Assembly (NCBI RefSeq): GCF_014656095.1
Contig: NZ_BNBT01000003.1
Coordinates: forward strand, 1 to 64,000
DNA from: Streptomyces longispororuber
GTDB lineage: Bacteria > Actinomycetota > Actinomycetes > Streptomycetales > Streptomycetaceae
Length of the DNA stretch: 64,000 nucleotides
Direction: 5' to 3'
Shown: positions 38,389 to 47,774 of the stretch, piece by piece
Layout of the letters: every line of letters begins with the position of its first letter
Position numbering within the stretch: position 1 is the first letter of the stretch
The notes under the pieces: model-generated
Seen by the model: the letters and a program-made list of their open reading frames with translations, nothing else
The model's database searches: none
What the model was told of the DNA's origin: nothing
Position numbers and translations under genes: made by a program

Positions 38389-39786
38389 TCATGCCGGACC
38401 GTGGTCCGGTTCGCCCGATCCGGCCGCTGTTTCCGCCCGCCTGCGGTGTTCGGCAGCCTTCTTCTCGTAGATCTCGGCCATCCGCAAGTGGTACTCGGGG
38501 TTGTCCTGTTCGTAGATGTCCGGTATGCCGTCGAGGTCCTCGTCGCGCTCCTCCTCCTCGTACATCGCGCGGTACTTGGCGTTGCGTATCTTCAGCAGGA
38601 CGCCGGAGAGCACGGCCGCCGTGAGGGAGCCGACGAGGACCGCCGCCTTGACCTCGTCGGTGAGGGCCGGGTCGTCGCCGAAGGCGAGCTCCCCGATGAG
38701 CAGCGAGACGGTGAAGCCGATGCCGGCGAGCGAGGCGACGGCGAAGACGTCGGCCCAGGCCAGGTCATCGTTCAGCTCGGCCCGGGTGAAGCGGGCGGCG
38801 AGCCAGGTGCCGCCGAAGATGCCGACCGCCTTGCCGACGACGAGGCCGAGGACCACGCCGAGCGTCTCGGGCCGCGTGAAGACGTCGCCGAGCGCCCCGC
38901 CGGAGATCGCGACCCCGGCGCTGAACAGGGCGAACAGCGGCACCGCGAGGCCCGCCGAGAGGGGGCGTACGAGGTGCTCGATGTGTTCCCCGGGGGAGTG
39001 GCCCTCGCCCTCCCTGCGGTGGCAGCGCAGCATCAGGCCCATGGCGACACCGGCGATGGTGGCGTGGACGCCGCTGTTGTACATCAGCCCCCAGACGACG
39101 ACGGCCAGCGGTACGTAGACGTACCAGCCGCGCACCCCCTTGCGCAGCAGCAGCCAGAAGACGGCGAGGCCGATGACGGCGCCGCCCAGCGCGGCGAAGT
39201 TCAGGTCGCTGGTGAAGAAGACCGCGATGATCAGGATCGCGAAGAGGTCGTCGACGACGGCGAGCGTCAGCAGGAAGGCGCGCAGCGCGGAGGGCAGCGC
39301 GGTGCCGATGACCGCGAGGACCGCGAGCGCGAAGGCGATGTCGGTGGCGGTGGGCACCGCCCAGCCGCCCAGGGAGCCGCCCCCCGCCGTGTTGACCAGC
39401 GTGTAGACCAGGGCCGGTACGGCCATGCCGCAGAGCGCGGCGATGACGGGCAGCGCGGCCGCCTTGGGGTCGCGCAGGTCGCCCGCGACGAGCTCGCGCT
39501 TGAGCTCGATGCCGGCGACGAAGAAGAAGACCGCGAGCAGCCCGTCGGCGGCCCAGTGCTGCACGGACAGGTCGAGCCCCAGCGAGCCGGGGCCCAGGTG
39601 GAAGTCCCGTACGGTCGCGTAGCTCTCCTTGAGCGGGGTGTTCGCCCAGATCAGGGCCGCGATGGCGGCGACGAGCAGCAGGACGCCGCCGACGGTCTCG
39701 GCGCGCAGCGCGTTCGCCACGAAGGTGCGCTCGGGCAGGGAGAGGCGTCCGAGGAACGTGTGCTTGCGGGGGGTGGACGCGGCCAC
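38389..39786 (-). CDS. nhaA: Na+/H+ antiporter NhaA
   Basis: A 465-residue protein with about 12 membrane segments. The paired Asp of the ion site are in LAVVDDLFAILI, and LGVVLGLVVGKAVGIFGGTW and ASLAGIGFTVSLLI match other conserved segments. It exchanges sodium for protons. A charged C-terminal tail (about 405-465, with DEDLDGIPDIYEQDN like a calcium-binding loop) is an extension beyond E. coli NhaA. GTG 39784-39786 is chosen because GGAGGT lies 8 bases upstream; the longer frame lacks such a site. Confidence 0.93.
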   Translation of the reverse strand: MAASTPRKHTFLGRLSLPERTFVANALRAETVGGVLLLVAAIAALIWANTPLKESYATVRDFHLGPGSLGLDLSVQHWAADGLLAVFFFVAGIELKRELVAGDLRDPKAAALPVIAALCGMAVPALVYTLVNTAGGGSLGGWAVPTATDIAFALAVLAVIGTALPSALRAFLLTLAVVDDLFAILIIAVFFTSDLNFAALGGAVIGLAVFWLLLRKGVRGWYVYVPLAVVVWGLMYNSGVHATIAGVAMGLMLRCHRREGEGHSPGEHIEHLVRPLSAGLAVPLFALFSAGVAISGGALGDVFTRPETLGVVLGLVVGKAVGIFGGTWLAARFTRAELNDDLAWADVFAVASLAGIGFTVSLLIGELAFGDDPALTDEVKAAVLVGSLTAAVLSGVLLKIRNAKYRAMYEEEERDEDLDGIPDIYEQDNPEYHLRMAEIYEKKAAEHRRRAETAAGSGEPDHGPA

Positions 39787-40165
39787 GGGAGTCGACCTCC
39801 GGTCGGGTAGGCAGGGCTGAACACATGCCGACCAGACTTCCCGGCGCACCTATGGGTGATGTCGCGCGCTGTCCGCCGCGGATCTCGCCACGGTTCTTGT
39901 CGCGTTGTTGACGTTGATCCTTAGCCTACCTAATCGCTTGGACGGGCGTGCGGCGGGAGGACCCGGTGAAAGCCACTTTAGGGGCGAATCCGGCACTCGG
40001 CAGGCGCGCGCCGGTGCCCGCGCACATGAGAAGGCACCCGGCGCGCGGGGCGCCGGGTGCCTGGAGGGGGCTCGGGGGCGGCTGCGGGAGCAGGCCCGGA
40101 GCGGCCCGGGGAGCGGGCCCCGGTGGGGCCTTCGCCAAGGCCTCGCAGAGGCGTGGCGGCGCGTG
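39787..40165. other. Intergenic region with acs terminator
   Basis: A 379-base stretch upstream of nhaA and downstream of acs, both leftward. A hairpin at 40033-40061 (GGCACCCGGCG, 7-base loop, CGCCGGGTGCC) is the likely acs terminator. An AT-richer segment near 39895-39945 (TTGTTGACGTTGATCCTTAG) may hold the nhaA promoter. No gene is supported. Confidence 0.55.
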
Positions 40166-42130
40166 CTAGTCCTCGCTGCCCGCCGTCGGGAGCTTGGTCT
40201 GGATGAGGTCCATCACGGAGGAGTCCGTGAGGGTGGTGACGTCGCCCAGCTCGCGGTTCTCCGCGACGTCCCGCAGGAGCCGCCGCATGATCTTCCCGGA
40301 GCGGGTCTTGGGCAGCTCGGCGACCGGCAGGATCCGCTTGGGCTTGGCGATCGGGCCGAGCGTCGTGCCCACGTGGTTGCGCAGTTCGGTGACCAGGTCC
40401 GCCGTCTCCGACGCGGTGCCGCGCAGGATCACGAAGGCCACGATGGCCTGGCCCGTGGTCTCGTCGGCGGCGCCCACGACGGCCGCCTCGGCGACGGACG
40501 GGTGCGAGACGAGCGCGGACTCCACCTCGGTGGTGGAGATGTTGTGCCCGGACACGAGCATCACGTCGTCGACCCGGCCCAGCAGCCAGATGTCGCCGTC
40601 CTCGTCCTTCTTGGCGCCGTCCCCGGCGAAGTACCGGTTCTCGAAGCGCGACCAGTAGGTGTCGAGGAACCGCTGGTCATCGCCCCAGATGGTGCGCAGC
40701 ATCGACGGCCACGGCTCGGTCAGGACCAGGTAGCCGCCCCCGCCGTCGGGCACCTCGTTGGCCTCGTCGTCGACGACGGTGGCCGCGATGCCGGGCAGCG
40801 GGCGCTGGGCCGAGCCCGGCTTGGTCTCGGTCACGCCCGGCAGCGGCGAGATCATCATCGCGCCGGTCTCGGTCTGCCACCAGGTGTCCACGATGGGGCA
40901 CCGGTCGCCGCCGATGTGCTTGCGGTACCACATCCACGCCTCGGGGTTGATCGGCTCACCGACCGAGCCGAGCACGCGCAGCGAGGACAGGTCGTACTTC
41001 GCGGGGATGTCGTCGCCCCACTTCATGAACGTACGGATCGCCGTGGGAGCGGTGTACAGGATCGTCACCCCGTACTTCTGCACGATCTCCCAGAAGCGGC
41101 CCTGGTGCGGGGTGTCGGGGGTGCCCTCGTAGATCACCTGCGTCGCGCCGTTGGCCAGCGGCCCGTACGTGATGTACGAGTGGCCCGTCACCCAGCCGAT
41201 GTCGGCCGTGCACCAGTAGACGTCGCTCTCCGGCTTCAGGTCGAAGACGGCGTGGTGGGTGTAGGCCGCCTGCGTCAGATAGCCGCCGGAGGTGTGCAGG
41301 ATGCCCTTCGGCTTGCCCGTCGTACCGGACGTGTACAGGATGAACAGCGGCTGCTCGGCCTCGAACGCCTCCGGGGTGTGCTCGGCCGGCTGGCGCCCCA
41401 CCACCTCGTGCCACCACAGGTCGCGGCCCTCGGTCCAGGCCACCTCCTGCTCGGTGCGCCGGACGACCAGCACCTGCTGGACGCCCTCGACGCCCTCGCG
41501 GCCCAGCGCCTCGTCGACGGCGGGCTTCAGCGCGGACGGCTTGCCCCTGCGGTAGCCGCCGTCGGCGGTGATGACGAGCTTGGCGTCGGCGTCCTTGATG
41601 CGCGCGGCGATCGCGTCGGCGGAGAAGCCGCCGAAGACCACCGAGTGCGCGGCGCCGATGCGGGCGCAGGCCAGCATCGCCACGACCGCCTCGGGGATCA
41701 TCGGCAGATAGACGGCGACGCGGTCGCCCTTGCCGATCCCCAGCTCCGTCAGGGCGTTGGCCGCGCGGCTGACCTCGTCCTTGAGCTCGGCGTAGGTGAG
41801 GGCCCTGCTGTCGCCGGGCTCGCCCTCGAAGTGGATGGCCACCCGGTCGCCGTGGCCCGCCTCGACGTGGCGGTCGACGCAGTTGTAGGCGACGTTCAGC
41901 CTGCCGTCCGCGAACCACTTCGCGAACGGCGGGTTCGACCAGTCCAGCGTCTCGGTCGGCTCGGTGGCCCAGGTCAGCCGACGGGCCTGCTCGGCCCAGA
42001 AGCCGAGCCTGTCAGCCTTGGCCTGCTCGTACGCCTCCGCGGTGACATTGGCGTGCTCGGCCAGGGCGGCCGGCGGCGCGAAGCGACGCTCCTCCTTGAG
42101 AAGGTTGGAGAGGGAAGAACTTTCGCTCAC
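40166..42130 (-). CDS. acs: Acetyl-CoA synthetase (AMP-forming)
   Basis: A 654-residue enzyme making acetyl-CoA from acetate, ATP and CoA. The adenylate motif is YTSGTTGKPKG, WWQTETG is the A5 motif, and the acetylation-regulated Lys lies in PKTRSGKIMRR. Length and motif order are standard. GTG 42128-42130 is chosen because GGGAAGGG lies about 10 bases upstream and the N-terminus SNLLKEERRFAPP is the family's. A 16-codon leader ORF ends in the same GTGA, so translation should be coupled to it. The next gene (SulP-CA) is also leftward, 270 bases upstream. Confidence 0.95.
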   Translation of the reverse strand: MSESSSLSNLLKEERRFAPPAALAEHANVTAEAYEQAKADRLGFWAEQARRLTWATEPTETLDWSNPPFAKWFADGRLNVAYNCVDRHVEAGHGDRVAIHFEGEPGDSRALTYAELKDEVSRAANALTELGIGKGDRVAVYLPMIPEAVVAMLACARIGAAHSVVFGGFSADAIAARIKDADAKLVITADGGYRRGKPSALKPAVDEALGREGVEGVQQVLVVRRTEQEVAWTEGRDLWWHEVVGRQPAEHTPEAFEAEQPLFILYTSGTTGKPKGILHTSGGYLTQAAYTHHAVFDLKPESDVYWCTADIGWVTGHSYITYGPLANGATQVIYEGTPDTPHQGRFWEIVQKYGVTILYTAPTAIRTFMKWGDDIPAKYDLSSLRVLGSVGEPINPEAWMWYRKHIGGDRCPIVDTWWQTETGAMMISPLPGVTETKPGSAQRPLPGIAATVVDDEANEVPDGGGGYLVLTEPWPSMLRTIWGDDQRFLDTYWSRFENRYFAGDGAKKDEDGDIWLLGRVDDVMLVSGHNISTTEVESALVSHPSVAEAAVVGAADETTGQAIVAFVILRGTASETADLVTELRNHVGTTLGPIAKPKRILPVAELPKTRSGKIMRRLLRDVAENRELGDVTTLTDSSVMDLIQTKLPTAGSED

Positions 42131-42177
42131 TTGCCCATCCCTTCCCATAGAAGATTGGCCAGGCTTTCGTTGCTCAC
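42127..42177 (-). CDS. Leader ORF coupled to acs
   Basis: A 16-codon frame (MSNESLANLLWEGMGK) with GTG 42175-42177, GGGAG 6 bases upstream, and a TGA that overlaps the acs GTG by four bases. Its first nine residues resemble the N-terminus of ACS proteins (SNESLANLL...), as if the acs start region had been duplicated and then truncated. Ribosomes ending here could re-initiate at acs, so it may set acs translation. Too short for routine gene finders. Confidence 0.55.
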   Translation of the reverse strand: MSNESLANLLWEGMGK

Positions 42178-42400
42178 GACATCTCCCTTTCCCAGGGTGT
42201 CCGTTGTGTCCCAGGCCACAGCTCATCAGACACCCGGCCATGGTGACAAGGGTTTCCGGACAATTGGTTTAGACCTCTAGGGGTGCTGGTGGGAAGGGCG
42301 GGGTGCCGGGTGGCCGGGGACAAGGCGGCGCGCGGGCCGAGCCGCCGGGAGGATGCCGTTCCGGTTTCGGCGGCGGGGCCCGCGCGCTCGGCCGCGGCGC

Positions 42401-44803
42401 TCAGCCGGCGCGTGTGACCTCCGCCGGGGGTGTCGGGCTGACCTGGCTGAACACCTCGTGCGGCAGGGAGGGGCCGACCGCGCCGGAGGCGTCCCCGGGG
42501 CCCTCGGACAGCAGGTACGCCTGGGCCTCGCCCACGTGGAAGTACATCCCGTGCAGCTCCAGGGTGCCCTCGGCGAGCCGCCGGGCGACGGCCTCGTGGG
42601 CCCGCAGGTGCTCCAACTGCTGCACCACGTTGGTCAGGCAGAGCTGCTCGACCGCGTCCGCGGGCGCCCGCCCGGCGAGGCGCGGCGCGAGCTTGTCGGA
42701 CGGCCGCCCGGCGGCCGACGCGGCCATCCGCTCCAGGCTCGGCAGGCCGTGCCGCAGCCACCGCTTGAGCGGGGTCTGCGCCCCGGCGGGCGGGGAGCTG
42801 AGCAGCGCCTGCATCGCGCCGCAGCCCGAGTGCCCGCACACGGTGATGGACTTGACCTCCAGGACGTCCACCGCGTACTCGATGGCCGCGGCGACCGAGT
42901 CGTCGCCGCTCTCGGCGCCGGGCAGCGGCACCAGGTTGCCCACGTTCCGTACGACGAAGAGGTCGCCCGGCCCGCTCGACGTGATCATCGAGGTGACGAC
43001 CCGGGAGTCGGCACATGTCAGGAAGAGCTGTACGGGACGCTGCCCTTCGCGCGCGAGCCGGGCCAGCTCGCCGCGCACGCGCGGGGCCGTGTGCTGCTGG
43101 AAGGCGCTGATGCCCTTGGCGAGGGGGTGCTGGTGGTGGGCCTGGGGGTCCGGCGCCGCCCGGTCGTCGGTAGTGGCCTGCGGGGGCGCCTCGCAGTGGT
43201 GGTTGCGCCACGGTGTCCAGGGGCGGCAACTGCACTGGGCGACGCCCGCGGGCTCGGCGATGCGCTGCCCGCCGCGGCCGGTGATCTCCGCCGTACCGCC
43301 GTGCGCGGCGTGCGTGTCCTGCCAGCTCTGCAGCGTCTCGTACGCCGCGTGGTCCATGAACGAGCCGTCCAGCTCCACGACGGCGTGCGCCCCGCGGGGC
43401 ACGTGGTGCAGGCAGCGGCTGAGCCGGGGCACCGCGAGGAAGGTCAACTGGCCCCGGACGTGGATGTGGTGGACGCCCTCCGCGTCCTCCTCGCAGATGA
43501 TGCGCGTACGGGCGAGGCGGTGCAGCGCGACCGCCACGGCCGCGGCGATGCCGAGCGCCACGCCTTCGAGGACGCCGAGCACGACCACACCGAGGGTGGT
43601 GACGGCGTAGACGACGATCTCACGGTGGCGGGTGACGGTGCGGATGTGGTTGAGGCTGACCATCTGGATGCCGACGGCCATGACGAGCGCGGCGAGGGCG
43701 GCGAGCGGGATCAGCTCCAGGACGGGCACGAGCAGCAGGGAGGCTCCGACCACCCAGAAGCCGTGCAGGATCGTGGAGTTCCGGCTCACGGCGCCGGCGC
43801 GGACGTTCGCCACGCTGCGCACCGCGACCCCGGCGATGGGCAGGCCGCCGAGCGCGCCCGAGACGATGTTCGCCGCGCCCTGGCCGCGCAGCTCCCGGTC
43901 GAGGTCGGAACGGCCCACGCCGTCGGCCGGGTCCGTGCGGCCTGAGGTGAGCTTGTCGATGGCGACCGCGCCGAGCAGCGACTGCACGCTGCACACCAGC
44001 GTCACCGTGAGGACGGCCGCGACGAGGCCGAGCGCGGGCCCCTCCGGCAGCCCCGCGAGCGCGTGGCTGCGCCAGGACGGCAGCTCGACCTTGGCCAGGG
44101 GCAGGGCGGTGAGCCCCGCGATGGCCGTGGCCACGGCGACGGCCACCAGGGGCGCGGGCAGCACGCGGGCGGCCCGTCCGGCACGGCCGGGGATGCGGGG
44201 CCAGAGCAGCAGGAGCACCAGGGTCAGGACGCTGATCGACAGGGCGGCCGGATGCAGGTCCGACAACTGGGCGGGCAGCGCGCGGAGGTTGTCGACGACC
44301 GAGCTCTGCGGGGTGCCGCCGAGCACGATGTGCAACTGGGCGACGGCGATGGTCACGCCGATCCCGCCGAGCATGCCGTGCACGACGGCCGGGCTGACGG
44401 CGAGGGCGGTACGCGCCACGCGCAGGCAGGCCAGGCCGAGTTGGGCGAGGCCGACGAGGACGGTGATGGCGCAGGTGGTGCGCCACCCGTAGCGCTGGAT
44501 GACGTCGGCGGTGACGACCGTGAGACCGGCGGCGGGGCCGCTGACCTGGAGCGGTGAGCCGCCGAGACGTCCGGCGACGACGCCGCCGACGGCCGCGGCG
44601 ACGAGGCCCGCCTGGAGGGGCGCGCCGGTGGCGAGGGCGATGCCGAGCGACAGCGGCAGGGCGATCAGGAAGACGGCGACGGACGCCGAGATGTCGGCGC
44701 CCGCGAGGGAGAGCCGACGGCGCGGCGGGGGCGCGTGGGGCTGCTGTACGGAGCCCGATGCGTGGGCCGAGTCGGTGACGCGTGGCGGGACGCTGGCAGA
44801 CAT
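42401..44803 (-). CDS. SulP bicarbonate transporter fused to beta-carbonic anhydrase
   Basis: An 800-residue fusion. Residues 35-425 are a SulP transporter with 10 or more membrane helices (ISASVAVFLIALPLSLGIAL at the start). Residues 440-510 resemble a STAS domain (GQLTFLAVPRLSRCLHHVP, VVELDGSFMDHAAYE). After a Cys/His/Gln-rich linker, residues 565-770 are a beta-carbonic anhydrase with the zinc ligands Cys597 (CADSRV), His658 and Cys661 (GHSGCGA). The fusion should link bicarbonate uptake to CO2 hydration. GGAGGAG precedes ATG 44801-44803. It sits between acs and the deacetylase gene. Confidence 0.92.
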   Translation of the reverse strand: MSASVPPRVTDSAHASGSVQQPHAPPPRRRLSLAGADISASVAVFLIALPLSLGIALATGAPLQAGLVAAAVGGVVAGRLGGSPLQVSGPAAGLTVVTADVIQRYGWRTTCAITVLVGLAQLGLACLRVARTALAVSPAVVHGMLGGIGVTIAVAQLHIVLGGTPQSSVVDNLRALPAQLSDLHPAALSISVLTLVLLLLWPRIPGRAGRAARVLPAPLVAVAVATAIAGLTALPLAKVELPSWRSHALAGLPEGPALGLVAAVLTVTLVCSVQSLLGAVAIDKLTSGRTDPADGVGRSDLDRELRGQGAANIVSGALGGLPIAGVAVRSVANVRAGAVSRNSTILHGFWVVGASLLLVPVLELIPLAALAALVMAVGIQMVSLNHIRTVTRHREIVVYAVTTLGVVVLGVLEGVALGIAAAVAVALHRLARTRIICEEDAEGVHHIHVRGQLTFLAVPRLSRCLHHVPRGAHAVVELDGSFMDHAAYETLQSWQDTHAAHGGTAEITGRGGQRIAEPAGVAQCSCRPWTPWRNHHCEAPPQATTDDRAAPDPQAHHQHPLAKGISAFQQHTAPRVRGELARLAREGQRPVQLFLTCADSRVVTSMITSSGPGDLFVVRNVGNLVPLPGAESGDDSVAAAIEYAVDVLEVKSITVCGHSGCGAMQALLSSPPAGAQTPLKRWLRHGLPSLERMAASAAGRPSDKLAPRLAGRAPADAVEQLCLTNVVQQLEHLRAHEAVARRLAEGTLELHGMYFHVGEAQAYLLSEGPGDASGAVGPSLPHEVFSQVSPTPPAEVTRAG

Positions 44804-45252
44804 TTCCCGTCTCCTCCGGGGCGGCGCGGTCGCGGAACAGGGGGTCCTCCGACGCGATGCCGGAGGGCGGGTCGCGGCCGTGGGTCACGGCGTAACAGCG
44901 GCGGGATAAATCAACTCTCGGTAAACGGATCGTAATGCAGAGTAAAGGTCGCGGCAGGATTTTTGGTGCAAATGGGGCAAGCGTCCACTCCGACGAGTGA
45001 ATAAATCTTTTCATCGGCTTGTCGTTACGCGGCCGTTCGGTACCCGTGCGAGGTTTCAGGCGGTATGTCCCGAATTGAAGGGTTCGCGGGGTCCGCAGGT
45101 GTCGCTGAGGTTCGCAGAGCTCGCAGGGCTCCCGGAGCTCACAGGGCACTCCGAGCTCAGTGGACTCACTGGGCTCAGTGGGCTCGCAGAACTCGCTGAC
45201 CTCGCTGACCTCGCGGGACTCGCACGGATGAACGGAAGAAGGTGAGCGGGAG
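44804..45252. other. Divergent promoter region with a repetitive segment
   Basis: A 449-base gap between the leftward SulP-CA gene and the rightward deacetylase gene. Bases about 44895-45005 are AT-richer and may hold promoters. Bases about 45090-45235 are a degenerate 9-12-base repeat (CTCGCTGAC, CTCAGTGG, CTCGCAG). A plus-strand frame through it (44997-45245) reads as a Leu-rich repeat but has no ribosome site and is not accepted as a gene. Confidence 0.5.
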
Positions 45253-46590
45253 ATGGCTGCCCACCACAGGACTGCCGCCGCGCCCGGGACGGTGGCCGGG
45301 CCACCGGGCGGAACCGGAGGGCGGCGGGCCACCGCGGGCCTGGCCGCCCTCGTCGTCTGCGTCACGGCCCTGGCCGGATGCGGCGGCGAGTCCGACACCG
45401 AGAAGGGCGAGCGTGAGGGCGCTCACGGGGCGAAGAAGCCGCGGGGCGCCGCGGCACCCAAGACCACGGTGCGCCTGATCGGCGACGGCTCCACCGCGTT
45501 CACGGGCAAGCAACCGCTGCTGCCGCGGCCGGAGCGGCTCCGTCCGGGCCAGCGGCCGCCGCAGTTCGTGGTCTTCTCCTGGGACGGCGCGGGCGAGGAC
45601 AGTCAGCGGCTGTTCTCGCACTTCCGCAAGGTCGCCAAGCGCAACAACGCCACCATGACGTACTTCCTCAGCGGCGTGTACCTGCTCCCGGAGGAGAAGC
45701 GTGCCCTCTACAAGCCCCCGCAGCACGCGCCGGGCAGCTCGGACATCGGCTTCAACGACCGCGAGGGCATCCGCGACACCGTGAAGCAGCTCCGTGCCGC
45801 CTGGCTCGAGGGCAACGAGATCGGGACGCACTTCAACGGCCACTTCTGCGGCCCCGGCCGCGGTGTCGGCGAGTGGTCCGTCGCCGAGTGGAAGAGCGAG
45901 ATCCGCCAGGCCAAGTCGTTCGTGAAGGCCTGGAAGACCAACGCGCGACTCACCGGCGCCCAGCCGCTGCCCTTCGACTACGACAAGGAGCTCATCGGCG
46001 CCCGCACGCCCTGCCTGGAGGGGCGCACCAACTTCCTGCGCGCGGCGCGCGACCTCGGCTTCCGCTACGACACCAGCGGGGTGAACGACCAGAAGTGGCC
46101 CAAGAAGAAGAAAGGGCTGTGGGACCTGTCGATGCAGCTCGTCCCCGTCCCGGGCCGCGGCTTCGAGACGCTCACCATGGACTACAACTTCATGGTCAAC
46201 CAGTCCGGTTCGACCTCCCAGGGTGATCCGTCCCAGCACGAGTACTGGGGCGACCAGATGCGCGACGGCCTGCTGCGGGGCTTCAAGCGGGCCTACTACG
46301 GCAATCGCGCACCTCTGATCATCGGCAACCACTTCGAGTCCTGGAACGGCGGCACGTACATGCGCGCCATCGAGGAGACCATCGAGCGGGTGTGCACCAA
46401 GCGCGAGGTGCGGTGCGTCTCCTTCCGGCAGCTCGTGGACTGGCTGGACGCGCAGGACCCGCAGGTCCTCGCCAGGCTTGCGAAGCTCGGGGTTGGCGAG
46501 GCGCCCGAGCGGGGCTGGCCGGCCTTCCTGTCGCCCCGCCCGGCCCCGGCGCCCAAGGGAGTGCCGGGGGCCGAGCCGGCGAAGGAGTAG
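45253..46590 (+). CDS. Lipoprotein polysaccharide deacetylase-like protein
   Basis: A 445-residue protein. The signal peptide ends in the lipobox LAGC with Cys43 as the lipid site. The mature part has deacetylase-like features: FVVFSWDGAGED (the metal-binding Asp of the TFDD motif may be the D of SWDG), EIGTHFNGHFCGP (HxxxH metal motif), and GNHFESWNGGTYMRAIEETI. The fold and the lipoprotein anchor suggest a cell-surface carbohydrate deacetylase, though the catalytic set is not canonical. ATG 45253 has GGGAGATGG upstream. Confidence 0.82.
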   Translation: MAAHHRTAAAPGTVAGPPGGTGGRRATAGLAALVVCVTALAGCGGESDTEKGEREGAHGAKKPRGAAAPKTTVRLIGDGSTAFTGKQPLLPRPERLRPGQRPPQFVVFSWDGAGEDSQRLFSHFRKVAKRNNATMTYFLSGVYLLPEEKRALYKPPQHAPGSSDIGFNDREGIRDTVKQLRAAWLEGNEIGTHFNGHFCGPGRGVGEWSVAEWKSEIRQAKSFVKAWKTNARLTGAQPLPFDYDKELIGARTPCLEGRTNFLRAARDLGFRYDTSGVNDQKWPKKKKGLWDLSMQLVPVPGRGFETLTMDYNFMVNQSGSTSQGDPSQHEYWGDQMRDGLLRGFKRAYYGNRAPLIIGNHFESWNGGTYMRAIEETIERVCTKREVRCVSFRQLVDWLDAQDPQVLARLAKLGVGEAPERGWPAFLSPRPAPAPKGVPGAEPAKE

Positions 46591-46692
46591 CCCTCGCGGG
46601 GGCGCGGTCGGTCGTGGGGGCTCGGTCGGGCTCAGGGCGTGCCTGGCCGGAGGCGGCTGTCAGCCCGTCCCGGCTGGGGCGGCGCCGATGCG

Positions 46693-47673
46693 TCAGGCCG
46701 TGGCGACCGCTTCCTCGCGCAGGACGAAGTCGGGGTCGACCTGGGAGGAGAGGTCGACCCCGGTCCTGGCGTCGCCCCAGCTCTGTGCGTTCTTCAGGTG
46801 GAAGTGCACCATCTGGCGCGTGTACCGCTCCCAGTCGCGGTGCTCGTACGTGGCGTCGACGGCGTCCTGAAGGGCTTTCAGGGCACGGCGGTTGGCGTCC
46901 TCCAGGAGGGAGAACCGGGGCGGACGGCCCTTCTCCATGGAGCGCACCCAGTCCGAGTGCCCGACGGTGACCAGGAGGTCGTCGCCCACCTGCTCGCGCA
47001 GGAAGTCGATGTCGTCCTGGCCCTGCACTTTGTTGCCCACGACCTTCAGGCAGACCCCGAAGTCCCGTGCGTAGTCGCGGTACTGGCGGTAGACGGAGAC
47101 CCCCTTCCGGGTCGGCTCGGCGACGAGGAACGTCATGTCGAAGCGGGTGAACATCCCGGAGGCGAAGGAGTCCGAGCCCGCGGTCATGTCGACGACGGCG
47201 TACTCGTCACGGCCGTCGACCAGGTGGTTCAGGCACAGCTCCACCGCTCCGGTCTTGGAGTGGTAGCAGGCGACACCGAGGTCGGCTTCGGTGAACGGCC
47301 CGGTGACCATCAAACGCACGGCGCCGCCGTCGAGTTCCACCGGCCGGGCACAGGCTTCGTACACCGGGTTGTCCTCGCGGATCCGCAGCAGGCGGGAGCC
47401 CTCGCCCGGTGGCGTCGTCTTGATCATCGTCTCGGCGGAGGCGATCCGCGGGTTGGCGCCCCGCAGGTGGTCCTTGATCAGCGGCAGCCGCGCGCCCATC
47501 GCGGGCAGCTCCGCGGCCTGCTCGTCGTCGAGGCCGAGCGCGGGACCGAGGTGCTGGTTGATGTCGGCGTCCACGGCGAGGACGGGCGCGCCGGTGGCGA
47601 CGAGGTGTCGGATGAAGAGCGAGGACAGCGTGGTCTTGCCGCTGCCACCCTTCCCCACGAAAGCGATTTTCAT
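46693..47673 (-). CDS. MinD/CooC-type P-loop ATPase
   Basis: A 326-residue protein. The deviant Walker A is GKGGSGKTT (7-15), followed by DADINQHLG, TAGSDSFASGMFTRFDMTFL as switch II, and VGNKVQGQDD. CooC-like ATPases load metals or assist cofactor assembly; no partner gene points to a specific one. ATG 47671-47673 has no Shine-Dalgarno site, and TACGCT lies 8 bases upstream, so the mRNA may be leaderless. It is divergent from the Fic-like gene (101 bases between starts). Confidence 0.85.
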   Translation of the reverse strand: MKIAFVGKGGSGKTTLSSLFIRHLVATGAPVLAVDADINQHLGPALGLDDEQAAELPAMGARLPLIKDHLRGANPRIASAETMIKTTPPGEGSRLLRIREDNPVYEACARPVELDGGAVRLMVTGPFTEADLGVACYHSKTGAVELCLNHLVDGRDEYAVVDMTAGSDSFASGMFTRFDMTFLVAEPTRKGVSVYRQYRDYARDFGVCLKVVGNKVQGQDDIDFLREQVGDDLLVTVGHSDWVRSMEKGRPPRFSLLEDANRRALKALQDAVDATYEHRDWERYTRQMVHFHLKNAQSWGDARTGVDLSSQVDPDFVLREEAVATA

Positions 47674-47774
47674 AGTCGTCTAGCGTAGTGGCGGCCCCCG
47701 TGGCGGACTGGCCCTTGAGTGAAGAAGACCACTCCTTCGTGGGGCGGTGGCGTCGAGTGCGTAGGGTCGTACTC

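Noticed and set aside
39905..42280. Long plus-strand frame opposite acetyl-CoA synthetase
   Set aside because: Antisense shadow; no start site and no protein family.
44997..45245. Leu-rich 82-residue frame upstream of the deacetylase gene
   Set aside because: The Leu pattern comes from a short DNA repeat; there is no ribosome site and the composition is unlike neighbouring genes.
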